NCBI GenBank assembly: GCA_948482415.1
Contig: CAOMFZ010000033.1
Location: 1-15,221 of the forward strand
Direction of reading: 5' to 3'
Source: an uncultured Mailhella sp.
GTDB lineage: Bacteria > Desulfobacterota > Desulfovibrionia > Desulfovibrionales > Desulfovibrionaceae
Length of the DNA stretch: 15,221 nt
The notes under the pieces were generated by a model. It made no database searches. It saw nothing but the letters and a program-made list of their open reading frames with translations, and was not told where the DNA came from. Positions 1-8,461 of the stretch are shown here, piece after piece. A program made the position numbers and the translations under genes. How positions within the stretch are numbered: position 1 is the first letter of the stretch; each line of letters begins with the position of its first letter.

Positions 1-44
1 GTTTGTCCCCTGCATAAAAATTCTCAAGATTTACCGAAAATGCT

Positions 45-3000
45 CTAATAATCATATTTCCATTGAAAGCCTATGGAACTGTCTTCCGTACCGACTTTTG
101 TTCCCGCGGAAAGATGTTCATTGACTTCATATTTCAAAACGCCGGCAGTATCCTGTGAATTAACTTCCTGTTCCAAGCCCACATAGACATTATTGCGCAA
201 ATACTTGCCAAGTTCCACGCTGATTTCTTCTTCACCGCCTGCGCTTTGCTTATTGTCAATGGAAACCACATCCAGACCAAATAAATTCTTTGTTGTGCCT
301 GTAATACCACGGCTGACGTCAAAGCCCATTAAACTGGTGAGCACTGCCGCCAGACGGATTTTTTCAAAATCGCTCAATTCTGTCATGGAGCGGGCAAATA
401 AAATATGGGCAAGTACTTCATCAGAAGGCAAATAGGGATTACTGCTGATCTCAATTTCCGGGTGAAATGCCAGACCCTTGAGCGTGACATAAGACTGCAC
501 ACCCTTGCCGCTGTGCGCCAGCTTCAAATCCACAATGGGCGCAATGGGCGTGGAGCCGTCAAAAATAATTTCCCCTTTATCGAGTTTGAGCTCGCTGTTG
601 AGGATTTTCATTTGCCCCTTGAAAGCTCTGAGCGTTCCCTTTATGGCAGGTTCCTGTATTTTTCCCAAAACGGACATATCCCCTTTCCACAGCGTTTCAA
701 TGCCGGGAGCATAGACGCCCACCTGTCTTGGGATATGGATATCAATACCTAAATTACCGCGGGAACCTGCCCGTTTTTTGCGTATGCGAACCGAAGAATC
801 TTCCACAATATTAAGGGCTGGAATAGAACTGTAGCGGATATTTTCCAAATGCACTTCTGCATTATCAATACTGATATCACCCGCAATTTTCGGATTTTCA
901 ACCATTTCCTCTGCTGTCACAAAACCGGACAAAACAATAAAGAAATCATTGCGGTAAAAAGGATTAAAATTGGACAGCTCTGTTTTTAAATCCATGATAA
1001 GCGCAGAACTTTTGGCATTGCGGACTTGTCTTTCATAGGCTTGCCTGTTTTGTTCCGCATTCTTTTTGATAAAGGCTGGCTGATACCGCCCGTGATATAA
1101 AAAGGGCACATCGAAACTGCCGTTTAACGCAATGGTGCCTTCACGTCCGTCTTTGGCAGAAAGCTTGACAGTGCCATGCCCTTTTTTCAGCACACTTTCA
1201 AAATTCAAATCCGTCAGCATAATGCCAAGGATTAAATCTTCATATTTTGCCTGCAAAGATTTTGCCGTATAATTGATGTCAAGGCGCTCAAGCGTTCCGG
1301 AAATATTGCCGTTTAAATCAAGCTGCCCCTCTAAACTGCGCCCGTCAAGAGGAACATAACTCCAAAGCGTTTTCAAACTTCCTTTATAGGCAAACTGTCC
1401 CTGCACAGGACGTGTTTTTGAAACAGAAAGCAGCGGCGTATATTGTAAAGGAATTTGCAGAGTTACATGAGCTTTTTCCACGCCGTATTTTTCTTTTTCA
1501 AGCATATTCAATGCTAAACTTAATTTATATTCCTGCGCTGCCTGAATAATGTTTCCTTTCAAGGCAAATGAGACTTTAGGGCTGACTAATGTCTGAAAAT
1601 CTTTCAATAAAAGTTCAATATTTCCTTTAGGAGAGCGAGGCGTTCCGGAAATGGCAAAGGAAGAACTGAGTATCCCCTTTAAATCCAGCGGCAGAAAGGA
1701 TAAATCAATATGGCTCATTTTGCCGTTCAAATTCATAGTATTTTGTGCAAGCTGTCCGCCAAGGCGCAATTCCCCTTTGGGGGCAATTGCCAGCTGCAAA
1801 TCCTGTACATTCATATTGGCAGGTGAAAACAAAAAATTAACCGGTTTTTGCAGGCGAATTTTTGTTTTTTTATAGGGATATTCAAAATTGAAATGCGATA
1901 ATGTCCCGGAAAGATTTTCAAAATTTGTAGAAAGCGCTGCCTTGGTATCAAAAACCGCATCGCCTTTAAAAGAAGCATGCAAAAGCATTTTGGTCAGTAA
2001 GCCTTTCAGGGTTAAAGAAACATCTTTTACCGTGCCAAGGTCACCAAGCTCTAACGAAGCAAACTGTATGGAATTATCAACAAATGTACTTTTCCATACA
2101 TCATCAGCATGTATTTTTGCGTTAAATTTCGTCCAGTTATACAAATCGTACGCCCCATTATCCGCATTCATGGAAACGCGCACTTGCTGCCCCTTTTGCG
2201 GCGTCACATTAAATTCCGCCGAATAGGATAAATTATTAATTTGCAAAGGCAGGAAAAAGGCATTTTCAAGCGCAGAAGCATCAGGCATTTTTCCCTGCAG
2301 TTTGCCCTTTACGGCATACTCTTCTTCTATGCTTTCCGGCAAATCAATATACATATTCCCGTCTAGACTTGCCCCAAAAATATTGGCATGGACTTTTGAG
2401 AGTTCAATAAATTTATTCTCATTTTCTCCAATGCCCAGCACCTTTGGACTCAGGCGGATATCAGCATTCAAAAAACTATGCTCGTCCATATAATCAGCAT
2501 TAAAATTAAGTGCCAATTTTACAGGATAATTCACCGCACTGTAAAACAATTCCCGCATTCTTTGAATGGACGCGGCATATTGATGTTTTTCATACAGCGC
2601 GCGCATTTTCTCCATATCCAAAGGAATAACATCAACCGGCTTTTCAAATCCTTTGCTTTTCAAAATAAATTTCAGCTTTTCCAAGGTTAATTCTTTGCCG
2701 TTGTTATTGTTATTTTTATCCTCTGTGCCGGCATATTCCGTTGTCACAAGCTCCGGAATATTGGCTTGAAAAATAATTTGCGGATTTTCAATATTGCCGG
2801 CAATATTCAAAATCCCCGTCATATTCCCTTTTGTTGTTTGCTTCTCAGTATTCAAAAAGGAAAAATTGTTGATATTAAAATCTGAATGGACAAAAACTTC
2901 CCGTGAAATGGCAATATTTGTTTTAGAGCTAATGCTTTTTGCCAGGAAATTCACATTTTTTGCAAAGAAACGAGGCAGTTGTCTGACAAAAAACTGCACG

Positions 3001-4274
3001 TCAAACTGCCCGGTAATCTGCTGTTCACTGCCCAGCAATTCCTTGAGCATGGGACTGACAAATTCCATATTCCTGAAATTAATATCATAGACAAAGCTCA
3101 CATTTTTATTGGGAGCTTCCCCATTCACTGCCACAGCCTGCTCAAAGGGCATATTGGGATCAATTGTGGTAATCTCGCCTGTTTCCTCGTTCACAATTTC
3201 CATTTTTTCCAAGCGCTCACCACTGTCAGAAACAGAAAAGGTATCTAAATCAATTTTTGCTGTAATATCGGCATTATTCAGCACATCAGCCAAAAAAGGT
3301 CTGGCAGAAAAATTAATATTTCCTTTAAAAGGTTTTGGACTATAATGGGCTGAAAAGTTTGCGGTATCTTTTAAATAGATATCATCAAACGCTTGCAGAT
3401 TGGCATCAATTTCAAATTCAGAAAATGTGCCCACAAACTTTGTTGAAAGCATGGCATGTGCCTGTGATGAAGAAGGCAGATTTGCCATAGTTTTGCCAAG
3501 TTCAATCAAAACGCCTTTTTCATCTTTATAATCCAAAGAAAAACGCATGGTTTGATTAGGAAAAATATCAAATAAACTTTCCATTTCAGCAGCATTATTT
3601 TGATACGCTGCTGTCAGTTTTCCATTGAAACGGCAAAGTTCCTTTTCAATGCTTGCGGAAAATTTTGCGTCCAAAACAAGGGGACTGTCAAAGAAGCGTT
3701 CTTCAATTTTTTCCGCATGTTTGATGCTGTTCAGCGCCAAAGGATTAATCGTCATATGTTCAAAAGAAATATTGCTGACGAGGATAGAAGGCATGTATTT
3801 ATGAAATAAAAGAGCATGAATTTGCTCAAATTGTTCTTTTGCGGTCAGCTCTTCTTTTTTTTCTTCCTGTTCCGGCGCAGGGGGGATTGTGACAGTCGGC
3901 ATGCGCTGCAAAGTAAGATACTTGAGATCAATACCGGGGATAGCCACCTGATAGCGGAATAACGCCAGCAAACGGCTGTTTAAGCTCAAAGCTTCTGCAT
4001 GTAAAAATTCGCCTTTATCATCATTGACGGTAATATTTCGCAAACGCACGGAAACAGGCAGATTTAAATCCAAATCCTCAACGGAAACCTGAAGATTATA
4101 GGCCTCAAGCTCTTTATTCAAAAAGCCCAGCGCATAATTTTTTATGGCATTTTCCACAAATTGAAAACGAATACAAAGAAAGGCAAACAGCAGAAAAATA
4201 AAAATACTGCCGAAAAAAATGCCAATATATTTAAACGTCCTGCGTATATATTTTTTTATGCGTGAATTATCCAT
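45..4274 (-). CDS. tamB: TamB-like translocation and assembly module protein (AsmA/DUF490 superfamily)
   Basis: The product is a very large (1409 aa) inner-membrane-anchored periplasmic protein. TamB works with the outer-membrane Omp85 protein TamA in outer-membrane protein assembly and, in newer models, lipid transport between the membranes. From the chosen start, a basic N-terminus (KKYIRR) precedes one hydrophobic segment at about residues 16-36. A very long beta-rich region follows, with no catalytic motifs. The C-terminal part has the typical TamB/DUF490 signature: KGEIIFDG, then SSNPYLPSDEVLAHILFAR, then a glycine-rich amphipathic end finishing in WKYDY. E. coli TamB is about 1260 aa, so this one is somewhat long. 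The reading frame is open upstream to a TTG at 4304 that overlaps tamA. I prefer the ATG at 4274 because it has an AGG Shine-Dalgarno about 7 nt upstream and starts 13 nt after the tamA stop. It follows tamA on the same strand, as in many Gram-negatives. The family call is firm; the substrates are unknown. Confidence 0.9.
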   Translation of the reverse strand: MDNSRIKKYIRRTFKYIGIFFGSIFIFLLFAFLCIRFQFVENAIKNYALGFLNKELEAYNLQVSVEDLDLNLPVSVRLRNITVNDDKGEFLHAEALSLNSRLLALFRYQVAIPGIDLKYLTLQRMPTVTIPPAPEQEEKKEELTAKEQFEQIHALLFHKYMPSILVSNISFEHMTINPLALNSIKHAEKIEERFFDSPLVLDAKFSASIEKELCRFNGKLTAAYQNNAAEMESLFDIFPNQTMRFSLDYKDEKGVLIELGKTMANLPSSSQAHAMLSTKFVGTFSEFEIDANLQAFDDIYLKDTANFSAHYSPKPFKGNINFSARPFLADVLNNADITAKIDLDTFSVSDSGERLEKMEIVNEETGEITTIDPNMPFEQAVAVNGEAPNKNVSFVYDINFRNMEFVSPMLKELLGSEQQITGQFDVQFFVRQLPRFFAKNVNFLAKSISSKTNIAISREVFVHSDFNINNFSFLNTEKQTTKGNMTGILNIAGNIENPQIIFQANIPELVTTEYAGTEDKNNNNNGKELTLEKLKFILKSKGFEKPVDVIPLDMEKMRALYEKHQYAASIQRMRELFYSAVNYPVKLALNFNADYMDEHSFLNADIRLSPKVLGIGENENKFIELSKVHANIFGASLDGNMYIDLPESIEEEYAVKGKLQGKMPDASALENAFFLPLQINNLSYSAEFNVTPQKGQQVRVSMNADNGAYDLYNWTKFNAKIHADDVWKSTFVDNSIQFASLELGDLGTVKDVSLTLKGLLTKMLLHASFKGDAVFDTKAALSTNFENLSGTLSHFNFEYPYKKTKIRLQKPVNFLFSPANMNVQDLQLAIAPKGELRLGGQLAQNTMNLNGKMSHIDLSFLPLDLKGILSSSFAISGTPRSPKGNIELLLKDFQTLVSPKVSFALKGNIIQAAQEYKLSLALNMLEKEKYGVEKAHVTLQIPLQYTPLLSVSKTRPVQGQFAYKGSLKTLWSYVPLDGRSLEGQLDLNGNISGTLERLDINYTAKSLQAKYEDLILGIMLTDLNFESVLKKGHGTVKLSAKDGREGTIALNGSFDVPFLYHGRYQPAFIKKNAEQNRQAYERQVRNAKSSALIMDLKTELSNFNPFYRNDFFIVLSGFVTAEEMVENPKIAGDISIDNAEVHLENIRYSSIPALNIVEDSSVRIRKKRAGSRGNLGIDIHIPRQVGVYAPGIETLWKGDMSVLGKIQEPAIKGTLRAFKGQMKILNSELKLDKGEIIFDGSTPIAPIVDLKLAHSGKGVQSYVTLKGLAFHPEIEISSNPYLPSDEVLAHILFARSMTELSDFEKIRLAAVLTSLMGFDVSRGITGTTKNLFGLDVVSIDNKQSAGGEEEISVELGKYLRNNVYVGLEQEVNSQDTAGVLKYEVNEHLSAGTKVGTEDSSIGFQWKYDY

Positions 4275-4287
4275 AAAATACCTGCCA

Positions 4288-6351
4288 TTAAAAAGCCTGC
4301 CCAATACTTATGTAGAGCTGATAATCCGTAATTTCTTTTTTCACTTCATTTTCATACGCATCAGTGAGCGGCACGGCAATATCAAAACGCACAGGTCCGA
4401 TAGGCGTATTATAGCGAAGCCCCACACCTGCACCTATTGCCATTTTCTCAGAAAAATCCGGCGTAACATCTTCATAAACCATACCGCCGTCAACAAATCC
4501 CACCACAGCAAGTTCTTTGGTAATATTCTGCCGCACTTCGCTGTTAAATAACATATAGGAAATGCCTCCGTAAGGGTCGTCATTCCTGTCATGTCTGCCA
4601 ATTTCCTGATATTCAAAGCCGCGGATACTGCCGCCTCCGCCAAGGAAAAAACGTTTTGAACGAGGAATAGACGTATCCCCTCCAAACATAGTCCCCACAG
4701 CACCGCGCAGTGCTAAAACGGTTTTATCGCCCAAAGGCAGATACACAGATGTATCAAATTCGCTGACAAGGGCAGTAAATTCCACATGGGAAAAACCCTG
4801 TATCGGCATGAGTTTGAAAGAAGAAATAAAGCCCTCTGTGGGGTTAAGTTTAGAATTGCGGTCATCATATTTCAGTGTATTTGCAAAAGCAATGGAAGAA
4901 TAACTTTCTCCCTGCCATTTTTTAGGAATAATATGGTCAAAGTTAAGTAAACTTTCCAGCCGCCACTTTTCATGAATTTCACGCTCAATACCAAAACCAA
5001 ACTCAGCAAATTTTTGATTATACGCATCTGTTTTTTCATAACCAATGCGTGAACGAACAATCAAATTTTGTTCTTTAAACCCAAACGCAGGTTTTTTGAA
5101 ATTTGCAGCCAAAAATAAAGCATCATCTTTTAATGGCATAGATAACTGCAAAATTTCCCCATTGCCAAAAATATTCCTGTGCTCCCATGAAAGCTCCGCC
5201 CCCGGTCCCTCATCTGTGGAATAAAAGGCAGATCCGCCAATACTTTTCTTTTTGCCCTCTTTGACATTCAGCAAAACCGGCAAGTTCACAGGCTCAAGCA
5301 CAATATCCTTATTATTTTCTTCTTTTCGCTCTGCCCGATATTTGCGGTTATATTCGCGGTATATTTTATTGTCATATTCAAGCTGCACACTTTCAAATAA
5401 ACCTGTTTTTTGCAAATTTTCCCGATATTTCAACAAATAGCGATCATCCCACACAGCCCCTTCCTGCCATGGGCAAAGCTTCAAAATATAATCTGAAGAA
5501 ACTTCTGTATTCCCCTTTAAATGCACATCTCCCAAAATTGCCGGCAGCCCCTGATTTATAAAAACAGTTCCTTTCAGCTCTTTGTTTTCTTTATCGATGC
5601 TGTAGGCAGAGGACGCAACTTTTGCATTGGGATAGCCGTTATTGCGAAGCGGACGGGGCAAATCATCAACTGCCGCAAGAATATTTTCTGCAATGGCATA
5701 GGGAGTATCCACTTTCACTTCATGGGCAAATTCAGGCACAACATAAGGAGTGTATTTCTTAAAAATACTTTCTCTTTTATTTTCATAGGTTAAAAAATAT
5801 TTCGGCAATGCCGTGCTGTGCGTATATTTAATGGCAATGGTATCAATTTTATATTGTTCTTCAGGATAAAGAGTTATAATAACATGCTTTTTATTTTCAG
5901 CATCTTGAAGAATATATTTTGCATATCCGGAATAGTACCCATAGGATTTCAGAACCTCTTCCGCAATGCCGATATCATTATTAATACGCCGTATCAGCGC
6001 AAATTCATTTTCTATGACTTGATTTTTCAAAAATTCCAGCTGACTGTTTTTAACCACAAGAGAAAGCATGGCTTTTTTTGTTTCAGGTAAAATTTCATCA
6101 GTATTTTCTGCAAATTCAAATTGGTAACTATATGGAATAACTGTTTTATTTTCATCAGTATTTTGTGCCTGCGTATCATTGCCGCTATCTTTTATTTCCT
6201 GCTCATGCTCATTTGGCAAAGAAATTTCTGTCTGAGTATTTTCTGTTATTTTTTCAGCGGCAAAAACACATTGTTCCTGACTTTCAAAAACAAAAGCCGC
6301 CGCAAAACACAACACAAAAAATGCCGATAAAAAAAAGCTCTTTTTCACCAT
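4288..6351 (-). CDS. tamA: TamA/BamA-like Omp85-family outer-membrane protein
   Basis: This 687-aa protein is an outer-membrane beta-barrel assembly factor of the Omp85 superfamily, the partner of TamB encoded immediately downstream. The N-terminus is a Sec signal peptide: KK, a hydrophobic run to about residue 20, then a probable cleavage near CVFAA/EK at about 32. An acidic, low-complexity linker (about 33-70) follows, rich in E, N, Q and T. Residues of about 75-350 look like POTRA domains (for example IGEVxLKGNTEVSSDYILKL-like and RENLQKTGLFESVQLEY-like stretches). The C-terminal half is a 16-strand-type barrel, with the diagnostic loop-6 motif IRGF at 576-579 inside a GGGG-SIRGF context, and a terminal F (ISIGQAF) as in the Omp85 barrel signal. 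The ATG start has only a weak GGA upstream. Because the gene is paired with a TamB and not with skp/lpxD-type genes, TamA is favoured over BamA. The MITE end lies only 30 bp upstream of this start. Confidence 0.88.
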   Translation of the reverse strand: MVKKSFFLSAFFVLCFAAAFVFESQEQCVFAAEKITENTQTEISLPNEHEQEIKDSGNDTQAQNTDENKTVIPYSYQFEFAENTDEILPETKKAMLSLVVKNSQLEFLKNQVIENEFALIRRINNDIGIAEEVLKSYGYYSGYAKYILQDAENKKHVIITLYPEEQYKIDTIAIKYTHSTALPKYFLTYENKRESIFKKYTPYVVPEFAHEVKVDTPYAIAENILAAVDDLPRPLRNNGYPNAKVASSAYSIDKENKELKGTVFINQGLPAILGDVHLKGNTEVSSDYILKLCPWQEGAVWDDRYLLKYRENLQKTGLFESVQLEYDNKIYREYNRKYRAERKEENNKDIVLEPVNLPVLLNVKEGKKKSIGGSAFYSTDEGPGAELSWEHRNIFGNGEILQLSMPLKDDALFLAANFKKPAFGFKEQNLIVRSRIGYEKTDAYNQKFAEFGFGIEREIHEKWRLESLLNFDHIIPKKWQGESYSSIAFANTLKYDDRNSKLNPTEGFISSFKLMPIQGFSHVEFTALVSEFDTSVYLPLGDKTVLALRGAVGTMFGGDTSIPRSKRFFLGGGGSIRGFEYQEIGRHDRNDDPYGGISYMLFNSEVRQNITKELAVVGFVDGGMVYEDVTPDFSEKMAIGAGVGLRYNTPIGPVRFDIAVPLTDAYENEVKKEITDYQLYISIGQAF

Positions 6352-6372
6352 AAATCCATTAAATTAAATCAT

Positions 6373-6381
6373 ATTTATTAT
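6373..6381. repeat. Left 9-bp target-site duplication of MITE copy 1
   Basis: ATTTATTAT here is repeated exactly at 6567-6575, on the other side of the element. The sequence is AT-rich, so on its own it could be chance. The second copy of the element shows a different perfect 9-bp repeat with the same offset from its termini, which makes a real duplication likely. Confidence 0.7.
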
Positions 6382-6566
6382 GCTTTGTTCCAGTATCAGG
6401 TTGATTTTATAACTACAAAATATAATTATAAAATTTTCTTTAAAGCTCGTAAACTCGCTAACGGCTGCCGCTCCCCCATACCCCACAATGCTTGTTTTTC
6501 TTTCAGAAAAACAAGAAGATATGTTTTATAGGTGATTGATTATCAACCTCTTTCTATAACAAAGCA
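6382..6566 (-). repeat. MITE-like element, copy 1 (185 bp, lacks a 38-bp internal block)
   Basis: This segment is a reverse-complement copy of 13413-13636. By hand alignment the two differ by about 11 substitutions, a 1-nt indel, and 38 nt absent here at the 6441/6442 junction. Both ends carry an imperfect 24-bp terminal inverted repeat with the pattern GCTTTGT, 10 nt, GGTTGAT. The element is bounded by a perfect 9-bp direct repeat, ATTTATTAT, at 6373-6381 and 6567-6575, read as a target-site duplication. It has no ORF, so it would need a transposase supplied from elsewhere. Internal structure includes an 11-bp-stem hairpin at 6491-6515, and ATTTTATAA/TTATAAAAT arms near the left end. The strand is given relative to copy 2, which is taken as the plus orientation. 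Confidence 0.82.
6491..6515. other. 11-bp-stem hairpin inside MITE copy 1
   Basis: CTTGTTTTTCT (6491-6501) and AGAAAAACAAG (6505-6515) are perfect inverted arms around a 3-nt loop (TTC). The identical stem occurs in copy 2 at 13464-13488. No U-run follows on either strand, so an intrinsic terminator is not supported. It may be a structural part of the element in DNA or in read-through RNA. Confidence 0.75.
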
Positions 6567-6575
6567 ATTTATTAT
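6567..6575. repeat. Right 9-bp target-site duplication of MITE copy 1
   Basis: This is the exact second copy of ATTTATTAT. One element-derived base separates it from the AACAAAGC terminus, which mirrors the single extra C at the corresponding end of copy 2. Confidence 0.7.
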
Positions 6576-6622
6576 AAAAAAATATTGTATTATTTTATCC
6601 AAAATTTTATCTTTGAACAAGC

Positions 6623-6651
6623 TAGATTATTCTTTAAGTTTATGCTATATT
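6623..6651 (+). promoter_or_regulatory. Candidate fhs promoter (extended -10)
   Basis: TATATT at 6646-6651, preceded by TG at 6643-6644, makes a reasonable extended -10 box about 30 nt upstream of the fhs start. Only a weak -35 match (TAGATT, 6623-6628, 17-nt spacing) is visible. The surroundings are so AT-rich that alternative -10 boxes exist. This region lies outside the MITE, so the fhs operon probably kept its native promoter after the insertion. Confidence 0.4.
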
Positions 6652-6680
6652 ATTTGTCAACGAAAATTTAAGGGGATGCT

Positions 6681-8450
6681 ATGAATACTCTCAATCCTAC
6701 TCAAATGGCTGACTGGGAAATTGCTGAACATTTTGAAAAAAACATGCTCAAAATTTCTGAAATCGGGAAAAAACTCGGACTCACCGAAGATGAACTTTTG
6801 CCCTATGGTCACTATATGGGAAAAGTTGATTATAAAAGTGTCCTTGAACGCCATAAAGATACGCCAAACGGTAAATATATAACTGTTACCTCTATTACGC
6901 CTACTCCCCTTGGCGAAGGCAAATCAACATCTACTATCGGGCTTTTGCAGGGTCTTGGCAAACGGGGCAAAAAAGTTGCCGCTGCCATTCGCCAGCCCTC
7001 CGGCGGTCCTACCATGGGAACAAAAGGTTCCGCTGCCGGCGGCGGACTTTCTCAATGTATTCCTTTAACTCAATATTCCCTTGGATTTACAGGCGATATT
7101 AACGCTGTAACCAATGCCCACAATCTTGCCATGACAGCCCTCACTGCCCGTATGCAGCATGAACGCAACTATGATGATGAAACCCTGCTTCGCCTGAGCA
7201 AAAAAGCTCGTCTCAATATTGACCCCAAACGTGTCAGCATTGGTTTTGTTATTGATTTTTGCTGCCAGTCACTGCGTAATATTATTATTGGGCTCGGCGG
7301 CGTCAAAGACGGCTTTACCATGGAATCCCATTTTGATATTTCCGTTGCGTCCGAAATTATGGGAATTTTAGCTATATGCAATGATTTAAGGGACATGCGC
7401 ACCCGCATTGGAAAAATTATTGTTGCTTATGATAAATACGGCATGCCTGTCACAACACATGATTTACAGGTTGACGGCGCTATGACAGCATGGCTTGTGG
7501 ATGCCATAAAGCCTAATGTTATCCAAAGCCTTGAAGGACAGCCCGTATTTGTACATGCCGGACCTTTTGCCAATATTTCTATCGGACAAAATTCCATTAT
7601 TGCGGATAAAGTTTCCCTCAAACTCAATGATTATCACATTACAGAATCAGGCTTCGGCGCTGATATCGGCTATGAAAAAATGTGGAATTTAAAATGCCAT
7701 TTCAGCGGTCTGACTCCTGATGCGGTTGTTATTGTGGCAACGGTCCGCGCGCTCAAAAGCCACGGCGGAGCACCTGAATTTGTTACAGGCCGCCCCATGC
7801 CCGAAGAATATAAATATGAAAATGTCGGGTATGTTGAAAAAGGCACACAAAATCTTCTTCACCATATTAATATTGTAAAACAATCCGGCATTAAGCCTGT
7901 TGTCTGCATCAATGCTTTTATAGCAGATACCCCCGCAGAAATCGCTAAAATCAAGGAATTATGCGAAAATGACGGTGTCCGCGTTGTTGTTTCCAATCAC
8001 TGGGCAGAGGGCGGTGACGGTGCACTTGAATTTGCTGATGCTGTTATTGATGCCTGTGAAGACGAAAAAACATTTACCCCTCTTTATGACTGGGATACGC
8101 CTGTTTTAGACCGCATTGATAAAGTGGCGAAAAAAGTTTACGGTGCAGGCAGTGTTGATATTGCGCCGGCTGCCAAAGAAAAAATTATCCAGCTGGAAAA
8201 AGAATATGAAAGAAAAGAACTGGGACTTTGCATGGTAAAAACCAGTCTTTCTCTTACTGATAATCCAAAAATTAAAGGTGTGCCAAAAGACTGGACACTC
8301 AAAATTCGTGATGTCCGCTATTATGGCGGGGCAGGTTTTGTTGTGCCTGTCACAGGCGATATCAGCCTTATGCCGGGAACAGGCTCAAACCCTGCATTTA
8401 CAAGAATTGACGTCAATCTTGACACAGAAAAAGTTTACGGCATTTTCTAA
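6681..8450 (+). CDS. fhs: Formate--tetrahydrofolate ligase (10-formyl-THF synthetase)
   Basis: This cytoplasmic enzyme joins formate to tetrahydrofolate with ATP hydrolysis to give 10-formyl-THF. It feeds purine and formyl-Met synthesis and, in acetogen-like metabolism, the methyl branch of the Wood-Ljungdahl pathway. The 589-aa length fits the family (about 555-590). The nucleotide-binding loop TPTPLGEGKST is at residues 73-83. It is followed by the conserved stretch RQPSGGP, KGSAAGGG and FTGDINAV, and later by FDISVASEIM, EGQPVFVHAGPFANI, GFGADIGYEK and ATVRALKSHGG. The RQPS version of the folate/formate-site segment, where many bacterial enzymes have REPS, resembles the synthetase domain of eukaryotic C1-THF synthases. 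AAGGGGA at 6670-6676 provides the ribosome binding site. It is the first gene of a six-gene co-directional block, with the TPR gene 11 nt downstream. Identity is essentially certain; the physiological direction is not shown. Confidence 0.97.
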   Translation: MNTLNPTQMADWEIAEHFEKNMLKISEIGKKLGLTEDELLPYGHYMGKVDYKSVLERHKDTPNGKYITVTSITPTPLGEGKSTSTIGLLQGLGKRGKKVAAAIRQPSGGPTMGTKGSAAGGGLSQCIPLTQYSLGFTGDINAVTNAHNLAMTALTARMQHERNYDDETLLRLSKKARLNIDPKRVSIGFVIDFCCQSLRNIIIGLGGVKDGFTMESHFDISVASEIMGILAICNDLRDMRTRIGKIIVAYDKYGMPVTTHDLQVDGAMTAWLVDAIKPNVIQSLEGQPVFVHAGPFANISIGQNSIIADKVSLKLNDYHITESGFGADIGYEKMWNLKCHFSGLTPDAVVIVATVRALKSHGGAPEFVTGRPMPEEYKYENVGYVEKGTQNLLHHINIVKQSGIKPVVCINAFIADTPAEIAKIKELCENDGVRVVVSNHWAEGGDGALEFADAVIDACEDEKTFTPLYDWDTPVLDRIDKVAKKVYGAGSVDIAPAAKEKIIQLEKEYERKELGLCMVKTSLSLTDNPKIKGVPKDWTLKIRDVRYYGGAGFVVPVTGDISLMPGTGSNPAFTRIDVNLDTEKVYGIF

Positions 8451-8461
8451 AAAGGCAGCCT

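Larger units (their letters stand above)
6352..6680. other. Divergent tamA/fhs intergenic region (329 bp)
   Basis: This gap separates the leftward tam operon from the rightward fhs operon. About 185 bp of it (6382-6566) is a MITE-like insertion with 9-bp flanking direct repeats, described separately. Without the insertion and one repeat, the ancestral spacer would be roughly 135 bp. The left remainder (6352-6372) is AT-rich and includes a minus-strand TATGAT that could serve as a tamA -10. The right remainder (6576-6680) is very AT-rich and contains the candidate fhs promoter and its ribosome binding site. I see no small ORF, riboswitch or RNA gene here. Confidence 0.7.

Noticed and set aside
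4275..4304. TTG start at 4304 for TamB
   Set aside because: It overlaps the tamA end and lacks a good ribosome binding site. The ATG at 4274 has one and precedes the basic membrane anchor directly.
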